DNA of 64,000 nt, taken from positions 8,342,967 through 8,406,966 of the forward strand of contig NC_051091.1 of assembly GCF_901709675.1 (NCBI RefSeq). The letters run 5' to 3'. The notes under the pieces were generated by a model that was given only the letters and a program-made list of their open reading frames with translations, was not told the DNA's origin and searched no databases. Shown here piece after piece: positions 11,231-25,324 of the stretch. This DNA comes from Syngnathus acus. Its lineage: Eukaryota > Chordata > Actinopteri > Syngnathiformes > Syngnathidae. Each line of letters starts with the position of its first letter. Position 1 is the stretch's first letter. The position numbers were made by a program, and so were the translations under genes.

Positions 11231-12772
11231 CAACATATTCAATGTTCGATAACACGTGTTCCACTCATCCGCTAAATGACTAAATCTGTTTAGTGGCAAT
11301 TAAATTATTGTTCCTCATAATCTCGCCTACAGGAATGTACTTGATGATGTCCAATAATTGGCCAGTTTTATGCTCATACTTTCCCGGTGATAACATTCAA
11401 GCAGTTACTTCACTCCCTTTTTTCCTGCACATTTGCAAAAGGATGTAAATGCAAAAAATCTTGCAGCACAAACATAACATAATCCAAAATGTCAGTTCTG
11501 CAATGACTGGATATTCCAGAAACAGACTGACATATTTTTGCAGATCGAAAACGTGCAAGGACATTCAGTGCTCTGGACAATTACCCAATGACAGACTGTC
11601 ATTGTGACAGTCAAAAACAAAAACAGCCTCTGGCATCCAACCCGCCCCCACTTGAATGGAGTTGTTTGCATGCTGTGCCACTTTAAAGTTAATGTTGGAT
11701 CCAGTCCAATATTGGCATGAGACACACGCAAAAATCCCGTATGTCTGGAAAGGTTAGTGGGTGGAGATGAGAACAAGAAAAGAAAAACAAACCTTATAAC
11801 CTACTTTAGTTTCTTTCTTTCAAATATGAGGCGCTTGTTAAATTGACACTATGCTGGCTCAAAATCAACTCCAAGTTATTCTCATTAAGACAGTTTTGAC
11901 AAAAAAATAGGTTACAGTGTGACAAAATGTAAACACTGCATTTATACAATCGCGGAGTTACATATGATACAAGCAGTCAGATTGAACAAAACAACAAACC
12001 AAGCCTTCTTCTTCTGGCTCGCACGTGCTGCACAGGACATCACGTGGAGCCTCAGATTGCCAGCAGCCAGAAACATAATATTGTGAGTTTCTCGCACAGC
12101 CACACACACACACATTCACACTCGCTGCGACACATGCATGCTAAGGATCCCAAAACAAACAGGCAAGATATTTACAATCCAAACCAAGAAGTTAACAGGT
12201 CATATGGAAACACTCGGCTTCTACAATGGTGCAGGACCTTGTTTTACCTTTTTTCAATTTTTAGCACAATAATGATTAAATACTTGTTACAAACAATGCA
12301 TCGACTGGAGCAAGCTAAAAAAAATGCAAACATAATCTTTATTTATGTACAAAGGTCATGGCCGTGAATGCTGTAAAGCCTGTTGGCTGACTGTCAAGTT
12401 CACTGCTTCTTTTCTGTCTTATCAGGGGGAAAAGAAAAAAAAGAAAGTAAACATGGCCTGCTGTTAAAATGCAAACTCCTCCTTCCACATGGCTTGGCGT
12501 TTGTTGTGTCCAGCCTTTTGGAGTTTCTCAATTCTGCGGCTTTCAGCGTGTGATTGTGGTCTTGTGCGTGCATATTTGTGGGGGCGGGTAAGAGGGGGGT
12601 ATACGTTGACGCAGTTATGTAACATTAGGCATGCACATAACAGACATATGACGACGACAGAGCACAGAATGTTCTGAAGTAAAAGACACACACTGGTAAA
12701 AACGTTGAGCGTCCGTCATACAGTGCTGAGGTTTTCTAAATATTGCATAATAGCAAATAAACTCAATAACTG

Positions 12773-12885
12773 TTTATATATAGGGCAAAGGTCACATGAC
12801 TGGTGAGAAACTTACATTAATCTAATAGTGAAAAAATTAATCTTTATATATAGAAAAAAGGTCACGACTGGTGAGAAAGGTACAT
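12773..12885. repeat. Imperfect ~70-bp tandem duplication
   Basis: TTTATATATAG, AAAGGTCAC and GACTGGTGAGAAA occur in the same order in two adjacent units, about 70 bp apart, with a 2-bp deletion in the second. Confidence 0.7.
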
Positions 12886-13771
12886 GAAAACAAAAAAGCC
12901 AGCTAGAACAGAGAGAATAGCACGTGTGTAAGGAATTTTAGCATAATAATCGTTAAAATTAAAAAAAATAATAATAATGGATGGCTGTATTGTTGTATAA
13001 CACAAAATTCTTTCAGTGGTGCAGCTGACAGTTAAGAATTATGGTGGATAGCTGGAAGTTATAAACTGTTCCCCAAAAGTTGAGGCGGAGTTCCTGGAAG
13101 TACTTTATGAAGAATCCAGAACTACATGTTCCACAGTTCGCCGAGTTTGGGGAGGATCAGAGTCGCTGAGTGTACACACTAATCCACATTGTTTAACCAA
13201 TGTGCAGCTTTTTTTTAAAACCCAAAACAGAAAGGAATTTGAGCTTCCATGTTGAACTCGAGGCAATAAGAGTTCTGAGGTCAAGCAAAGGAACACAATG
13301 CAAACATGTCCATTTTAGCATTGTATAGAGACTGACGCATGTAAAGTCACTGCGTAACAAGAGCTTGGCTGTTGACATTTCACACTGTGACCCGAGAGTA
13401 AATAATTCACTAGAAAGTTCAGCAGGATTTCCAATAATAGATAAAAGCCCAAAGTCAGACAAAGACAAATGAAAGTGCAATGCAAAGTGCAACAACAAAC
13501 ACTCCACAACTTTGGAAAATGGAGAACCTTAACAATGTTGCTGATTGTGTTTAAAAAAAAAATCACAGTATGTAAAATTAATTTAGACTTGAACATAATG
13601 TTGATGATGAGTGTTGGCCAGTTGCAACCTTCATGCTGCCACTCAATAACACATTTGTACAGCTTGCTGTTTGAATCGATGTTTGTGGAAAATGCCCTGC
13701 ATGCAGTTTGATTGACTGTAGTAATGACGTCTGTTGTTATCCATGCATGGTGCAAATAGGTCATTTACATG

Positions 13772-14207
13772 CAGTGGATATAAAAAGTCTACACACCCCT
13801 GCTCAAATGCAAGACTTTAGATAGAGTATGGAATTTAAAACCTAGCAGTATGACACACAAAAATGTTTTACAGAGAGGTAGCAAAAAAAAAAGAAAACTG
13901 AGAAAAAGTGTGCACACCCTCTTAGATGCTTTGAGGTTGCTTATCTTCAGCTGGAATTATTCAAGGAATGTCTACTACAACATTTAACCTTTATTTGGGG
14001 TTATTCAAAGGAACTATAATTGCTGGTAGGTGTTGACTCCCATTTAGTTTGAATCTCAATGTTATTAATTCTGAGCACAGCCTTTCCTAAATTATTTGAG
14101 GGTGTGCACATTTGTGCAAACACATTATTTCAGTTGTTTGTTGTCTCCCTCTTGAATGACTATAATAAGCATTTGAACAGGGGTGTGTAGACTTTTTATA
14201 CCCACTG
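13772..14207. mobile_element. MITE-like Tc1/mariner-type DNA transposon
   Basis: A 436-bp non-coding element with terminal inverted repeats of about 39 bp. Left: CAGTGGATATAAAAAGTCTA. Right (reverse complement): CAGTGGGTATAAAAAGTCTA. There are about two mismatches in total. A second inner inverted pair (GTGTGCACACCCTCT and GAGGGTGTGCACA) lies inside the ends. No transposase frame. The right flank begins TA, but the left flank lacks an intact TA, so the target duplication has decayed or differs. Confidence 0.75.
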
Positions 14208-16524
14208 TACCTTTACACATAACAATATCAAGTGCTTTTAGTGTGCAGTATTGAGTGGTGCAGGTGCACAGTACCTGAGCCCATGGCCACTGTGTGATGA
14301 TTCACAATGAGGATGACGCCTCGTGAGGACAGCAGTATTTGGGCACTGCAGTGCTTTTCTGTTTAATCTCAGCGCACGTGATGATTGATGCACGTTTCGG
14401 AGGAATTAGGCGTGCCCACCCTCACTCGAGCTCCGTCTGCCTGCATCCCATTTTGTGCAAATTCAAAATGCAGCTCTTTTTCTGCCCATTGTGTTATAGG
14501 CACGAGTTCCTGCAGCAATTTGCCGTCCTACTTTTTGTGCTTATACTTATTGCAAGACTGTGAGCTGTTCAAATATATTCAAGGGCAGTCTTTAGCTTCG
14601 GATTAACCTTGTGTCCGTCATCTTTAAATGGTTTTATTCATCCATACAAATTTTGTCTTTTCGTCATTTCGTCTATTCACTATTCATCGATTACCGTCGT
14701 CAAATATTCTCATCTTGTCCCTCCCACACTCATCCTACCCGCACACCTCTTTCTCGCTCGCTCCCTCTCTCTCTGCCACCCGTCTCTTTGCTGCAGTGTG
14801 GAATTTTCCAAGCTGCAGTATTAGGACTCATGCTGATGAAGTAGGACGGGTAAGGACGGGTGAATTTGGTAAGATGAAAGTTGAAAAAAAAGAAAGAAAA
14901 ACAGTTATGAATGGCCTCTCATATTTCTCCTTCCATCTAGTGGAAAAGTACCAGCGCATAAACAGGTAGTGGATGTAGAAAAATCTAGATGCAAGCAAAC
15001 CACATTTATGTACAGCTATTCCATTTGAATAAACAGACATTGCATTTTCAGCATGTCCATGCAGGATCAATTAATGTCATTAAAATCACATTTTTGTTGC
15101 ACTACCCCAAGGAGTTTCATTTTTCAAATGTTTTTTTTCTTCTTGATGGAAAAAGTAGGCTTATCATGATGTTTTAAGCTTGTTCATTGTAGGTTGAGAA
15201 GTACTGTACACTGCTTATGTAGAAGGAATGTTAATCCACCGCAACATTTGTGGCGGAATAAACGGAGGCGGTGAGTGGAAATGTGTTAATGACAATCTGT
15301 GAGTGTGACAACTGTGGCCATCTGTTGCAGTTGAGGTCATTTTGGTGAGGATGTGACTCAAGCAGGACTTTTGCTGCAATCTTCTGACGACGACATGAGA
15401 GTAATGACAATGATGATTATAGAGCAGGAATGTGTGCGGAAATCTTGGTCCTGCAGAGTCATGGCGATGGAAGCGAGACTACTGTCCCACAAACCAGAGA
15501 AAAACTTTGTTGGATTTGGTGATCATTTACTGTATCTATTCATCCTTCTAGTTTCTATTATGCTTCATTGTCAATAGGGTTGCAATTCAGCTGAAGGTTA
15601 AAATATTTTGATATGACTTAGCATTAAGCTAACAGACATTAAGGCGAAGTTATGTTGCTGTTTTTTTAATTTACAATGTGTAATTCTCTGTTTTATGTAT
15701 ATTTCAACAGTAAACTTCATCTGGAAGTTGAATAAAACAGACTGAAGCCTCTTTTTTTGAAGAATTATCTCCCAAACTGCTTAGTGTGTTGAGTCCTTCT
15801 TGGTCCATGTATAAAATCAGAAAGTATCTTGCCTTATATTACATTTAAAGTTGTAATCATAAAATCTAAACCCACTTCTTAATTTACCTGGTAAAAATCA
15901 AATGAGGGAAATACTGGCACTTATTTTATACTACTTAAAACACTGCCTGCACAAAAGAGTAAATGTTATCTGTTTGTGAATCATCGCTCCTGGCAACATA
16001 AAAACACGTGACATACTATCGTTCCAACTTTTTATATATGATTTCAAGCCTACAGTGATAACAGCCAAGATAACACAACACCCCAACCAGATGGGAGTAA
16101 ACCAAACACCAAACAAGTCATTTTATAGGAAACTACAGCGGGTGTTTCTTGTGCAATAAATGTGTTTGTGCAAATGCGAGAAAACTTAGTCACTCATCAC
16201 TAGCTGATCTCCTCCCGTCATTTGTTGCTCTCATCGGCTCTCATTATGGTGCCAAGAGAAACTAGAGCCGGCAGTCCTTCGTGACAGAGGGGCTTTAATG
16301 GGAATCCTGAGGGGCTTGGGATCTGGGCCAGAGGGGGGAGCAAGTCAGTGCCAGTCATTTGTGCTTCTACTATGAGCAATGTTAAAGTAGGGTGAACCTC
16401 ATACGCTTATTTGCTAATCAGCTCCGGAGCAATTGAGTGCACAGTTCGACAATGTCTCCAAAGGGTTTTCTAGCATATTATACAAAGGACAAAGGATTCT
16501 TTTTATTGATGGCTTATTCTGTTC

Positions 16525-16612
16525 AAGGTCATGGCAGGTGGGGGCTGCAGCCTATTTCCACTTAACTCAGGATAAAAGCTGGACAAGCCCATGGACTGTG
16601 CCAGTCAATCAA
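16525..16612 (+). repeat. Decayed copy of a teleost dispersed repeat
   Basis: GGGGGCTGCAGCCTATTTCC, then AACTCAGGATAAAAGCTGGAC and CAGTCAATC, follow the order of the common fish repeat with GGAGCCTATCCCAGCTGACT. Other copies are at 35316-35400 and 37561-37810. Confidence 0.4.
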
Positions 16613-19600
16613 AGGGTGATGATGAAGAGTGCGTGAGTGAGAAGTGAACCCACGCCAGCTGTACAAAAGTCAACTACAGTATTTGGACCATGGCTAAGCA
16701 CTATAATATGGTCATAAATGGTCAGAACTGGAGTGACACTGCGCCGCGACACTGCAGTACACTAGCTAGAGACACAAGTGCAAAACCCAGAAGTAAAGCA
16801 CTTCAAAACATGAAGTCTGATATTTAATCTGTTGTCCATTTTGATGATTATGTTAGGTTTGAATAATCTTAAAGTTGTTAAAAGTTGTAGCCAATGACTC
16901 AGAAGCAAAGATCTTCTTTAAAACTGGCTAATCTGAAGGTGCTAACGTTATCGTCCAATAGCGACTAGACATATCTATCTTTCAAGCTAGCGCTAAAACA
17001 ACGGAGCGTGGGATCACTTCTCACTGGACTGTGTGGGAATGCATTTGAACCTCACCTATGTCCTGTGGTTTCAGCCTGTCGGACACAATTTGTCCATGGA
17101 AATAATCCTGGAGTTGCGTAACTTTGACCCTTCCTCCCCCCCCGACACGATGACAAGTGGTGGAAAATCCCAGAGATCAAGAAAGGGATCAGACAGTGTG
17201 AACAATGTAGAGATGGGATAAAGTAGAGCAGGTTGTGGGTGTAACACTGCTGGGCTGGCTAACTAGCAGAAAAGGACATCAGGACCTTGTCTCTGAGAAC
17301 ACAGAATTGCAGAGAACGCTGAGGCGGCAGACGGAGGCCTTGCCAGTAAATGAGCGAGGTTTACTCTGCGAAAAGTCATTTCAGCACATGTCCAGTTGGT
17401 TTGTGCTGTCGGGAATAGGAAGGAAGCCTGTGAAGTGAAAAGCCGTGATAAAAGAGAACTGGCAGATGAAACAATGCGAGCATTCAGAGCTGTAAATTGA
17501 GAATAAGGCGGTTCAGAATTTTATAAGATAAGTCATGCCCCCCCCCCCCCATAAAAGTCTAAGATCTTGGAACTGGAACGCCCCACCCCTGTTAGCGTGA
17601 GATGAACCATTTAACAAAGATGGTGGATGGAATCATCTCAACAGACGTAACATTCTCTTGGGTCATTTGAAAATGAAGAAGCAACCTCCAGAGACTTTTA
17701 GCAGGACTTGGGAATAAAAAATAATTAGAGCTCAAGCCATCGCTTAAGAGGATACATTTGCTTTTAATCAGAACAAGTTTAAATATAGCCAGAGTTAAGA
17801 AGGAGGCGTGCCCAGACAGAAAGAGTTGGCAATCACTCCTCACCGCAAATGACCCACTATCATTTCCAACAACGAAAACAACATCAAATGCGCCATGCGT
17901 GCACTAGTAGATCACAAAATATGTTGCTCATTATGGTACTTAAGGGAAAGGCTTTCCCAATGTATAAATAAACTTCATTTGCACCGAGGGTAACGGTCCA
18001 AAGGCTATATTCATCCCATATCACCGGGATTAAGGTTGGCAACAGCCATGTCCTTCATGCCTCAACCCTCCTCTGAGTCACCTATATGAAATGTGCCGTA
18101 CGTATCGGTGTGAAAGCTTGTGTTGAACACTTCAAGGGCCACCGGGGACATGTTAAAGGTCTTCTCCTAATCCTCTGCCATCCTCTTATGTGAAGGCGCA
18201 TGCTCATTTGCAATCTGCGTTGATGCTTACGCAATACATTTCTGCTCAATGATTGTTTTGTTTGCCGTTGTTTTGCCGAGTTTGTGAACAAGAGTCCCTT
18301 ATCCTCGCCAAGAGAAGGGGGGGAGTCAATGCAAGCCATAGCTGCAGGGTATAAATCTAATAAAGCACAGATTTGCTCTCTTGTTCCCACTTCGTAGAGC
18401 AATATGATGGTTGTGCTAATACAATTGCTTGATGTGATTAGAATCATTTGGCACTGGAATTGCATTGCTGCTTCCTTCCAGAAGGACACCAAGATAATAG
18501 AAAACAGGAACGGCCTAAAATAAACATAGTTGTCTGTTGGTTGACTCAAGACAAAACAAAAATGACATACAAAGTGATAATGTTCCACTCCTGTCCTATA
18601 GGTGGCAGTAAACAGATGGGCGCCATCTGCTACAGAAAGGAAGTGTGTCTCTTCACATCGTCTATAGCGCTTCAATCGATTTCAAAGTTTTTGAATTTAG
18701 AGATGGGAATAGAGAGGTCAAGATGTGTGTACATGGCAGATGTGAGTCCATCAATTTTAGAATGACCGCCACTTGTAGCCTCATCATCACCTACAGACGA
18801 CGATCCCTCAACTCTTAAGTCATTCGTCAGTGAGCTTGTCATCACCAGCCTAAACTCAATTCCTGTTCGGAAAGTGTGTGTGTGTGGTGTGCATGAACAT
18901 TGTTCTCAGACATTTATCTCTTGCGGCAAGCATGCGAGTCAGCACACTTTTGTTGACCTGGAACCCCTGTACCACCTCAAAGGGTCAAAGGAAGCCAAAG
19001 CAAAGGGTCAACGACACTGCTGAGGTCCTGAACGGGGAACATTTGCCTTACATAAGTTTCCTGTACTTCTGTAACTAAAAAAAAAAAGAAAAGCAGCATT
19101 TGTTTTAGAGAGAAATCCTACCTCGTTAAAATGAAAACAAGCCTCTCTGTTGTTGTGTTTGCATCAACATGGAGTCACTCATTACATAGTGTACAGTGCT
19201 ACATTAAGGATACTAATTACATAGCCCCGTGGGAGTGATACAACTTCATGTGACTATTTACGATGTCATCTATCCTGGCCAACCTCCTCAGGTTCTTAGA
19301 CGCAGGGACAAGATAATGTTTCATGTGTGCTACTTCTAAGCGGAATCAAGAAATCGATGCTGCACTCACGATCAATGAACAGTGGAACCTCAATTTAACA
19401 CATTAAGAGTTAAAATCAATTAGTGGCCCAAAAAAAACCACAATTATTTTGTACTTTTTGTGGTTTAAAAGTACCATGTAATGCACAAGATTATTGTAAA
19501 TAAATCTTTTTTTAAAAATGAAATTGAAAAGTTGACATTTTTTCCCCCAATTGTTTTGCTAGTGCTTGTGGAGGTGAAAATAGTATATTGATATTATTCA

Positions 19601-19653
19601 TAGTATTGAGACAATCCTAATCAATGAGTCATTTAGCAGTGTTTTAGATAAGA

Positions 19654-19687
19654 TTGTACTTTATTGATCCCGGGAGGGGAAATCACA
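19654..19687 (-). mobile_element. 3' end fragment of a non-LTR retrotransposon
   Basis: TACTTTATTGATCCCGGGAG followed by GGGAAAT is the reverse complement of the ATTTCCCC...GATCAATAAAGTA tail seen at 3' ends of fish LINEs. The exact clade was not determined. Confidence 0.4.
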
Positions 19688-21647
19688 CCAGTATCTTCGG
19701 GGAAACAGCAAATTACTTCTTAAGAAAGAATAAAAACAATACTTCCTAAAGATATGAAGATAATTATTCATCTTCCATTTTGATAATATAAATGCTTGTA
19801 GCTGTGAGCCCTCACCTTGTAAACATACAAACACAGAGGGAAGGTTATTGCCTGGCGTTCTCACGCCATCGCACCTGTCAAGCTAGCACGTAACACACCT
19901 TCAGTCATGTCACCCGCAGAAAGACGACGTGCAGGTCCGCAGGTGTTAACCCATTGACGCTTTCGAACGTCAACTCTTAACAACTGGGACTTTTGTCATG
20001 TGGTGGAACAGCAGGTCCAACACAGGTACATAAGGAGCACGCAAATCTCTTTGGCAGCCAGAACTCAGTCATGCTTAATTCCCAGGCTATATTGAGATGG
20101 GCCGGTCAATGACATTCTTAGTCTAATAAAGAAGGCCTAGTACTTTGAGTCCTGCTCTGGATCACGTTACGCTAGGGTCTATCAGCAACTGGAGTGAGGC
20201 GAGACACGGCAAGTGGTCATACAAGAGACATAGAGATGACCTTGTAGAGTTCTCATTACAAACCTGGAAGAGAAGCTATTGATTTACCAGATACTGTAAT
20301 CACTTAGGACAAACATGACCAAAGACTGAACCTCCACATTTCTTTGTTTAGTGGGTCCTTTTGTCGATTTGCTGATAAGAAAAATATATCCCAAGTTCAA
20401 AAATACACTTTGAATAAATAAAATTGCCCTCTACCACATATACTTGATCACTGCACTGAGGGCTGATATCGATTACAACCTCCCATTTTGTGCTTGGTCA
20501 CATAATGGAATGTAGCTGGAGGACACAGAGAGCAAGTCAGATTTATTTTCCAAAAATTCAAAGCCAAGAACAAAAAAAAAAAGAGAAGAAAATAAGTTAA
20601 ACAGGTCAGTCTTGGTACCTCAAACATCTGATTTGAGACATTGTCTCATCATAGAAATGAGCTCTCCAACTAAAGCTGAAAGGTCGGCCTCTTCCTCTTC
20701 GCCTTCTTTCCTGCCAACGTTCGAAGACTCACGCGACATGACGGGGGCCAATGAGGAAGTGAGTTGGTGAGAGGAAATATGCAAGCTAGCAGGTCTCAAA
20801 AACAGCACGGGTCAAGCAGTACAATCTCAAGTTTACATTAGGCCACACTGGCTTTTGAATTCAGGAAGTAGACTTGGGAGGGTCTGGCTAAATACAGGAA
20901 GTGCAAATGTTTTGAGTGCGCTACAAAACAAACTGCTTATCCATCCTCTCTTCTCCCCTGTCATGCTGACATACAAACTCAGCAGCAGTTATGGAAAAAC
21001 AGCTGACAGAAAGACAAAGACAACATGTCTTTTGCATGGCGAAGCTTAAATGAGAAAAGAACAGGTGCTCATAATGACATCAAATGCATGGGCCCCAAAT
21101 TTCGCAGTGGTATTTGGCTGACTCCCAAAAATGCTGCAATGGAACATTGTGGCAGTGAAGAAAACGATTGCCAATTGGCAGTGTGAGGTGATTATTTGTT
21201 TGCCACGTATGAACAAATGGCTTGTGCATTGTGGATACAGGTTGATAAAATTTCCTTTTTTTTTTTTCATTGTCGGGGCAACACACATACACAAACACAC
21301 ATACATATGAAATAAACTACTCACGTGTCAAGTTTGGGGTTCCTCTTTTTTTGGCGGACATTCCAGAAGGAAGTGAGAGCACCTACACTGTCAAAGGTGA
21401 AGAAGTGACGTAGATTAAAGATTGTTTATTGGACAAGGTCGCCCCCTAGAGATGACTTCTGGGCAGGAATTATATTTTTTCTTTGACGCACGTCTATAAA
21501 AAAAACCACATCATGTGAGGATAGTAATTACTCAAGTAAACTATTTAAAATCATAATAAGATGCACAATAATCCAGGTATCAATTAAGGCATTGTATGCG
21601 TACATGCGTTATGTGCAACTTACCTACATTGCAACGTAAACAAGTCA

Positions 21648-21670
21648 TGACGTCAATATACGTCAATATA
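21648..21670. promoter_or_regulatory. CRE palindrome with 10-bp tandem repeat
   Basis: TGACGTCA at 21648-21655 overlaps two tandem CGTCAATATA units (21651-21670), about 95 bp past the 3' end of the tRNA gene. No linked promoter is recognised. Confidence 0.3.
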
Positions 21671-21763
21671 TATATATTACAATTATAATTTTTACAAATC
21701 TTACACAAGTATGTCGTTAACGTCCTTTTGGCAAAGCAATAAAGAAAAGGTTTCACACCCGTA

Positions 21764-21836
21764 TGCCGAAACCCGGGATCGAACCAGGGACCTTTAGATC
21801 TTCAGTCTAACGCTCTCCCAACTGAGCTATTTCGGC
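21764..21836 (-). tRNA. tRNA-Phe (anticodon GAA)
   Basis: A 73-nt cloverleaf. The acceptor stem GCCGAAA pairs with TTTCGGC, followed by discriminator A. D arm: box A TAGCTCAGTTGG. The anticodon loop is CTGAAGA with GAA at 21803-21801. T arm: box B GGTTCGATCCC. It matches the usual vertebrate tRNA-Phe sequence with no visible damage and no intron. A T4 run on the minus strand (21748-21745), about 15 nt past the gene, can end Pol III transcription. The internal A and B boxes are intact, so it is probably functional. Confidence 0.97.
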
Positions 21837-24716
21837 ACACGTCACCCACATGAAATAACGCAATATTATACTTTATCTTTTGTTACTTAAGGTGAAATCG
21901 AGCCTTAAACGAGGACAATCTTAACACGGTGGAACGTCAAAATTTGCATTTTTCTACCACTTATGGCTTGCTGCGTCTTGAGTTTCTAGGTCAGGTGATG
22001 TTGTTTTAATGTTTGAACACCAGGAGTCGCTAGAGCTGCACACGCGACCATAACGCTGCTGTACAACCAATGTAATCACATCTAATGTTGGCTGCAGTGT
22101 TGCACAGGAGAGTGCTGTGATCTTACATCGACCCTCTTATGTAGATAGATAAGGTCTTAGGATAATCTTATCACAAATATACAACTGCAATGACGACTTT
22201 CTGTCAACCGGTCCCATCTTATTCAGAGGTCCTGAAAATGCATAGGGAAATTGCTATCTTTCATCCGAATTGCCTACTGAGGGGCCTCAGCATTGCTGAA
22301 AACTCCCCCATTTTTGCAAGCGTGTTATCTTTGTGAAAATTTATGTATTTTAGGGCGTCCTTGATGCAACGACTCAGAACGACCAGTTTCACATATCTAA
22401 ACTAAATTGAACGTATCATTGCTGGATGGACAAAACGTCTGAAGGACCCCCGGGGCATGTTGGGGACCTCTGGGCGGCACTTGTGGCCTGCAGCTAGTGT
22501 AGGAATGTGCTTATTGCATGTCATTTGCTCGTTTGTTCTATAACGTGCACTGGCAGTTGTGTCTATCCTTAGTCTGCAATACCATAAAAATGTAGAAGTA
22601 GAATATTCTTACTGCAAAATCCACAATTTACGGTTTTAAAATTAGCGATACAGTGAAACCACAAATAAACAGCAATATGGTGGAGATGGACTACCCCTTT
22701 TTTTTCAGCAGTCTATATTAATTTAAAAAAACAATTGCTATGTGGCATAATTTAAAGCTAAATATCAATTCAGTGGGGGACTTGGAACTTAATCATTATT
22801 GTGAGTCGTTCGCTTGTAGAATTGAACAGCTACAGTAAGACTAAATACAGTGGAACGAGTGCAATGGCAAACTGTGCTAATCTGCAGTGATGCAGCGCTT
22901 GTCTCTCCCTTTATTAGTCATGTAATGTTCTGATGCCAGCTCGCACGGCAGCCCCCCCCACCCACCTCCCTCTCTCTCTCTCCACTCTCTCGCTCGCTCA
23001 TGTTTTTTTTTGGTTCCTCTCTCATCCTTCAAGGTGACTTTCCTTCCTTCCAAGACACTGCAGCTGTTCCCCACTGCCCAAATGTAGATAAGAGATGAGA
23101 GCGATGCTGAACGGTGCACCGGGGAAGCAGGAGGAGAAGCACGAGAGGAAATTGGGGATGAGAAGAAGGGCATGGATGGTATGAACAGACTCACGGAGAG
23201 GTTTGCTTTGGTACAGCGGAAGGGGGATAAAAAAGTCAGCACAAAGAAGTGCATTTGAACTGTACAAGCTCAATGACTAGTGAAGGTTCATGACAATCAT
23301 CACTAAATACCACAAGTATCTGGGACACAGATTCTAAATTTAGGGATCAAATACATGCGGAGAGCAAAGACACTGACAGGGAAGGACAGCTAAGGTCCTG
23401 GGGAAAATGAAAGGATGGCAGTCACCCCCACCAGGATGACCCCCTGCTGATTTCCCAAGAAAATGTACAGCAACAAAACCTCTGGTTAAAAAACAAAAAA
23501 CATTTCATTTATCTTAAACATTGACATTGATTGTCAACTGATTGTTAACCGGTGTCCTGGAATGGACTGAGTCAAATCTTGCAGACAAAAAGAGATTCAT
23601 TGTCGACAATTCATTCAAATACAAAAAGCCGAGATGGATCAACTCATAGATTACATTTTAATACAGATTCTGTTCTATACAATAACACAGTAATATAAAT
23701 TTTTATACAATACTAACATTTCTCTATACACGGGGTCATAAATATACATTTACACACATACAGTATTAACACAAATACGATTACATGTATCTCTTTACAG
23801 TAGCTGATTTCATCACAATGGCTCTCTTTCTGTCCGGCAGATGATCTTAACCAAAAAAAAAGGAGTTGGGAGAAAAAGAAATATCTCTTACTAAAACCCA
23901 AATCTGACACTTCAATATTTACATCCCTGAAAAATGTACATGAACACACAAGTGACTTCTGTTTGGTTTACCATTAGTGTAAAAAGTGAGAGTATAATGG
24001 AGAAGATAGCCCAAAACCTGAGGTGGTTTCCAAGCCTTGAGGAGTTTATATAAACTTTGATGTGTTCTCTACCTAAGAAGTGACATAAATCTTTACTTAC
24101 AGCAACACACACAATAGAATAGGGAATTGAGGGCTGGTTCTATTATTTCATGTCCAGCAAGTTCGTAAATGTTGAGCCCTGAGGAAATAGAGAAACACAG
24201 GTACAGTGTAAATAGTCAAGGACTCAGTGCTGGAGATGGCAAAGGCCCATCTGTCTCAAAGTTCAGTCCAAATTGAGAGTTTCAAATGGAACAGTAAATG
24301 ATTTTCCCTTATGTCAGCAGTTCAGGAACTAGTAAATGACCTGCTGTGACTACAGAGATATTTCAAATGGACTGTTCACAAAATATTGCCCTTTGAGATC
24401 CATTGAAAAGCTGAAGTGATACAGTGGCCCGTCATATACACAGAGTTAAAACATAATTAGCTAGCCACATAGTTAAAGTCAACGCTGTTGTGTTAGCTGT
24501 ATGGTGAATAGAAAACCAACAGTTGTGTGTTCACATTCTTTTTGTTCACATCTTAAGAGGGTCAACGCTTAGCTCATTTCAGTACACGCACGTAAACACA
24601 ACACCGGGACCACCGTATCTCCTATGCGGCTTTCAAAACTGTTTAAAAAAAAAAAAGCCATGCCTTTGAAATGAATTCTGTTCTGCTCTAATGTAAATCA
24701 AATTAAATATCTTCTC
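21837..24716. other. Intergenic DNA between tRNA-Phe and the gpr22 3' end
   Basis: AT-rich, no recognisable gene. A CT-rich tract lies near 22970-23000. The part nearest 24.7 kb could still be 3' UTR if a distal poly(A) site is used. Confidence 0.5.
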
Positions 24717-24722
24717 TTTATT
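24717..24722 (-). terminator. Candidate poly(A) signal for gpr22
   Basis: AATAAA on the minus strand, about 600 nt past the stop codon. No closer perfect signal was noticed. Confidence 0.35.
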
Positions 24723-25324
24723 TTTTAACTTTTTTTTTTATTTGTACCAGTTTGCTGGTAATTTCACATTGTAAACTTCTTTGCATTTACTGACCATAAC
24801 GTTTCACTCATTTGTGAAGTCTTACCCTTACCTCTGTAAACAAGACATTCAGCACCACACGCATATTTCATGAACCCAATTAAGGCTTGAAAAGAAGAGG
24901 GAGGAAAGAAAAAAGATTGACTTCAAAATTTGTTCTCACTGAGAATTCATGTGCAGATAGATCTAGATGTTTGTGTGCTTTTTTTTTTTTTTTTTAATGA
25001 CTAAGCGCAGATCAGTGTGCAGTGTATGTGTATGTGTTGTGATTCTGTCTGTGCACATGCTTGGAAAAGCAGTTTTTAAATAATCATCCAAAACTTCTGC
25101 TCGATGGTGGGACATTTTCAGGTGTGGTATCACCATTATGTGTTCCCTATGCTGCCATGGAGACAGTTCAATGCGCTCAACTAGCTTACATTGGGTGGCT
25201 CTTGTTTGGACCCCATGACTCTGGGCTCCTCATCTGCCAGATGTCGTGGGATCTGTCCTTTGTAAACGAATGGCTTCTCACACACATGCAAGGATATACA
25301 CACACCATTCATCAACAGAAAATG

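Larger units (their letters stand above)
6331..21763. other. Intergenic DNA between ip6k2 promoter and tRNA-Phe
   Basis: No frame resembles a known protein and no exon series is visible on either strand. It holds the repeats listed separately, a G run near 6377-6388 and a C13 run at 17538-17550. Confidence 0.6.
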
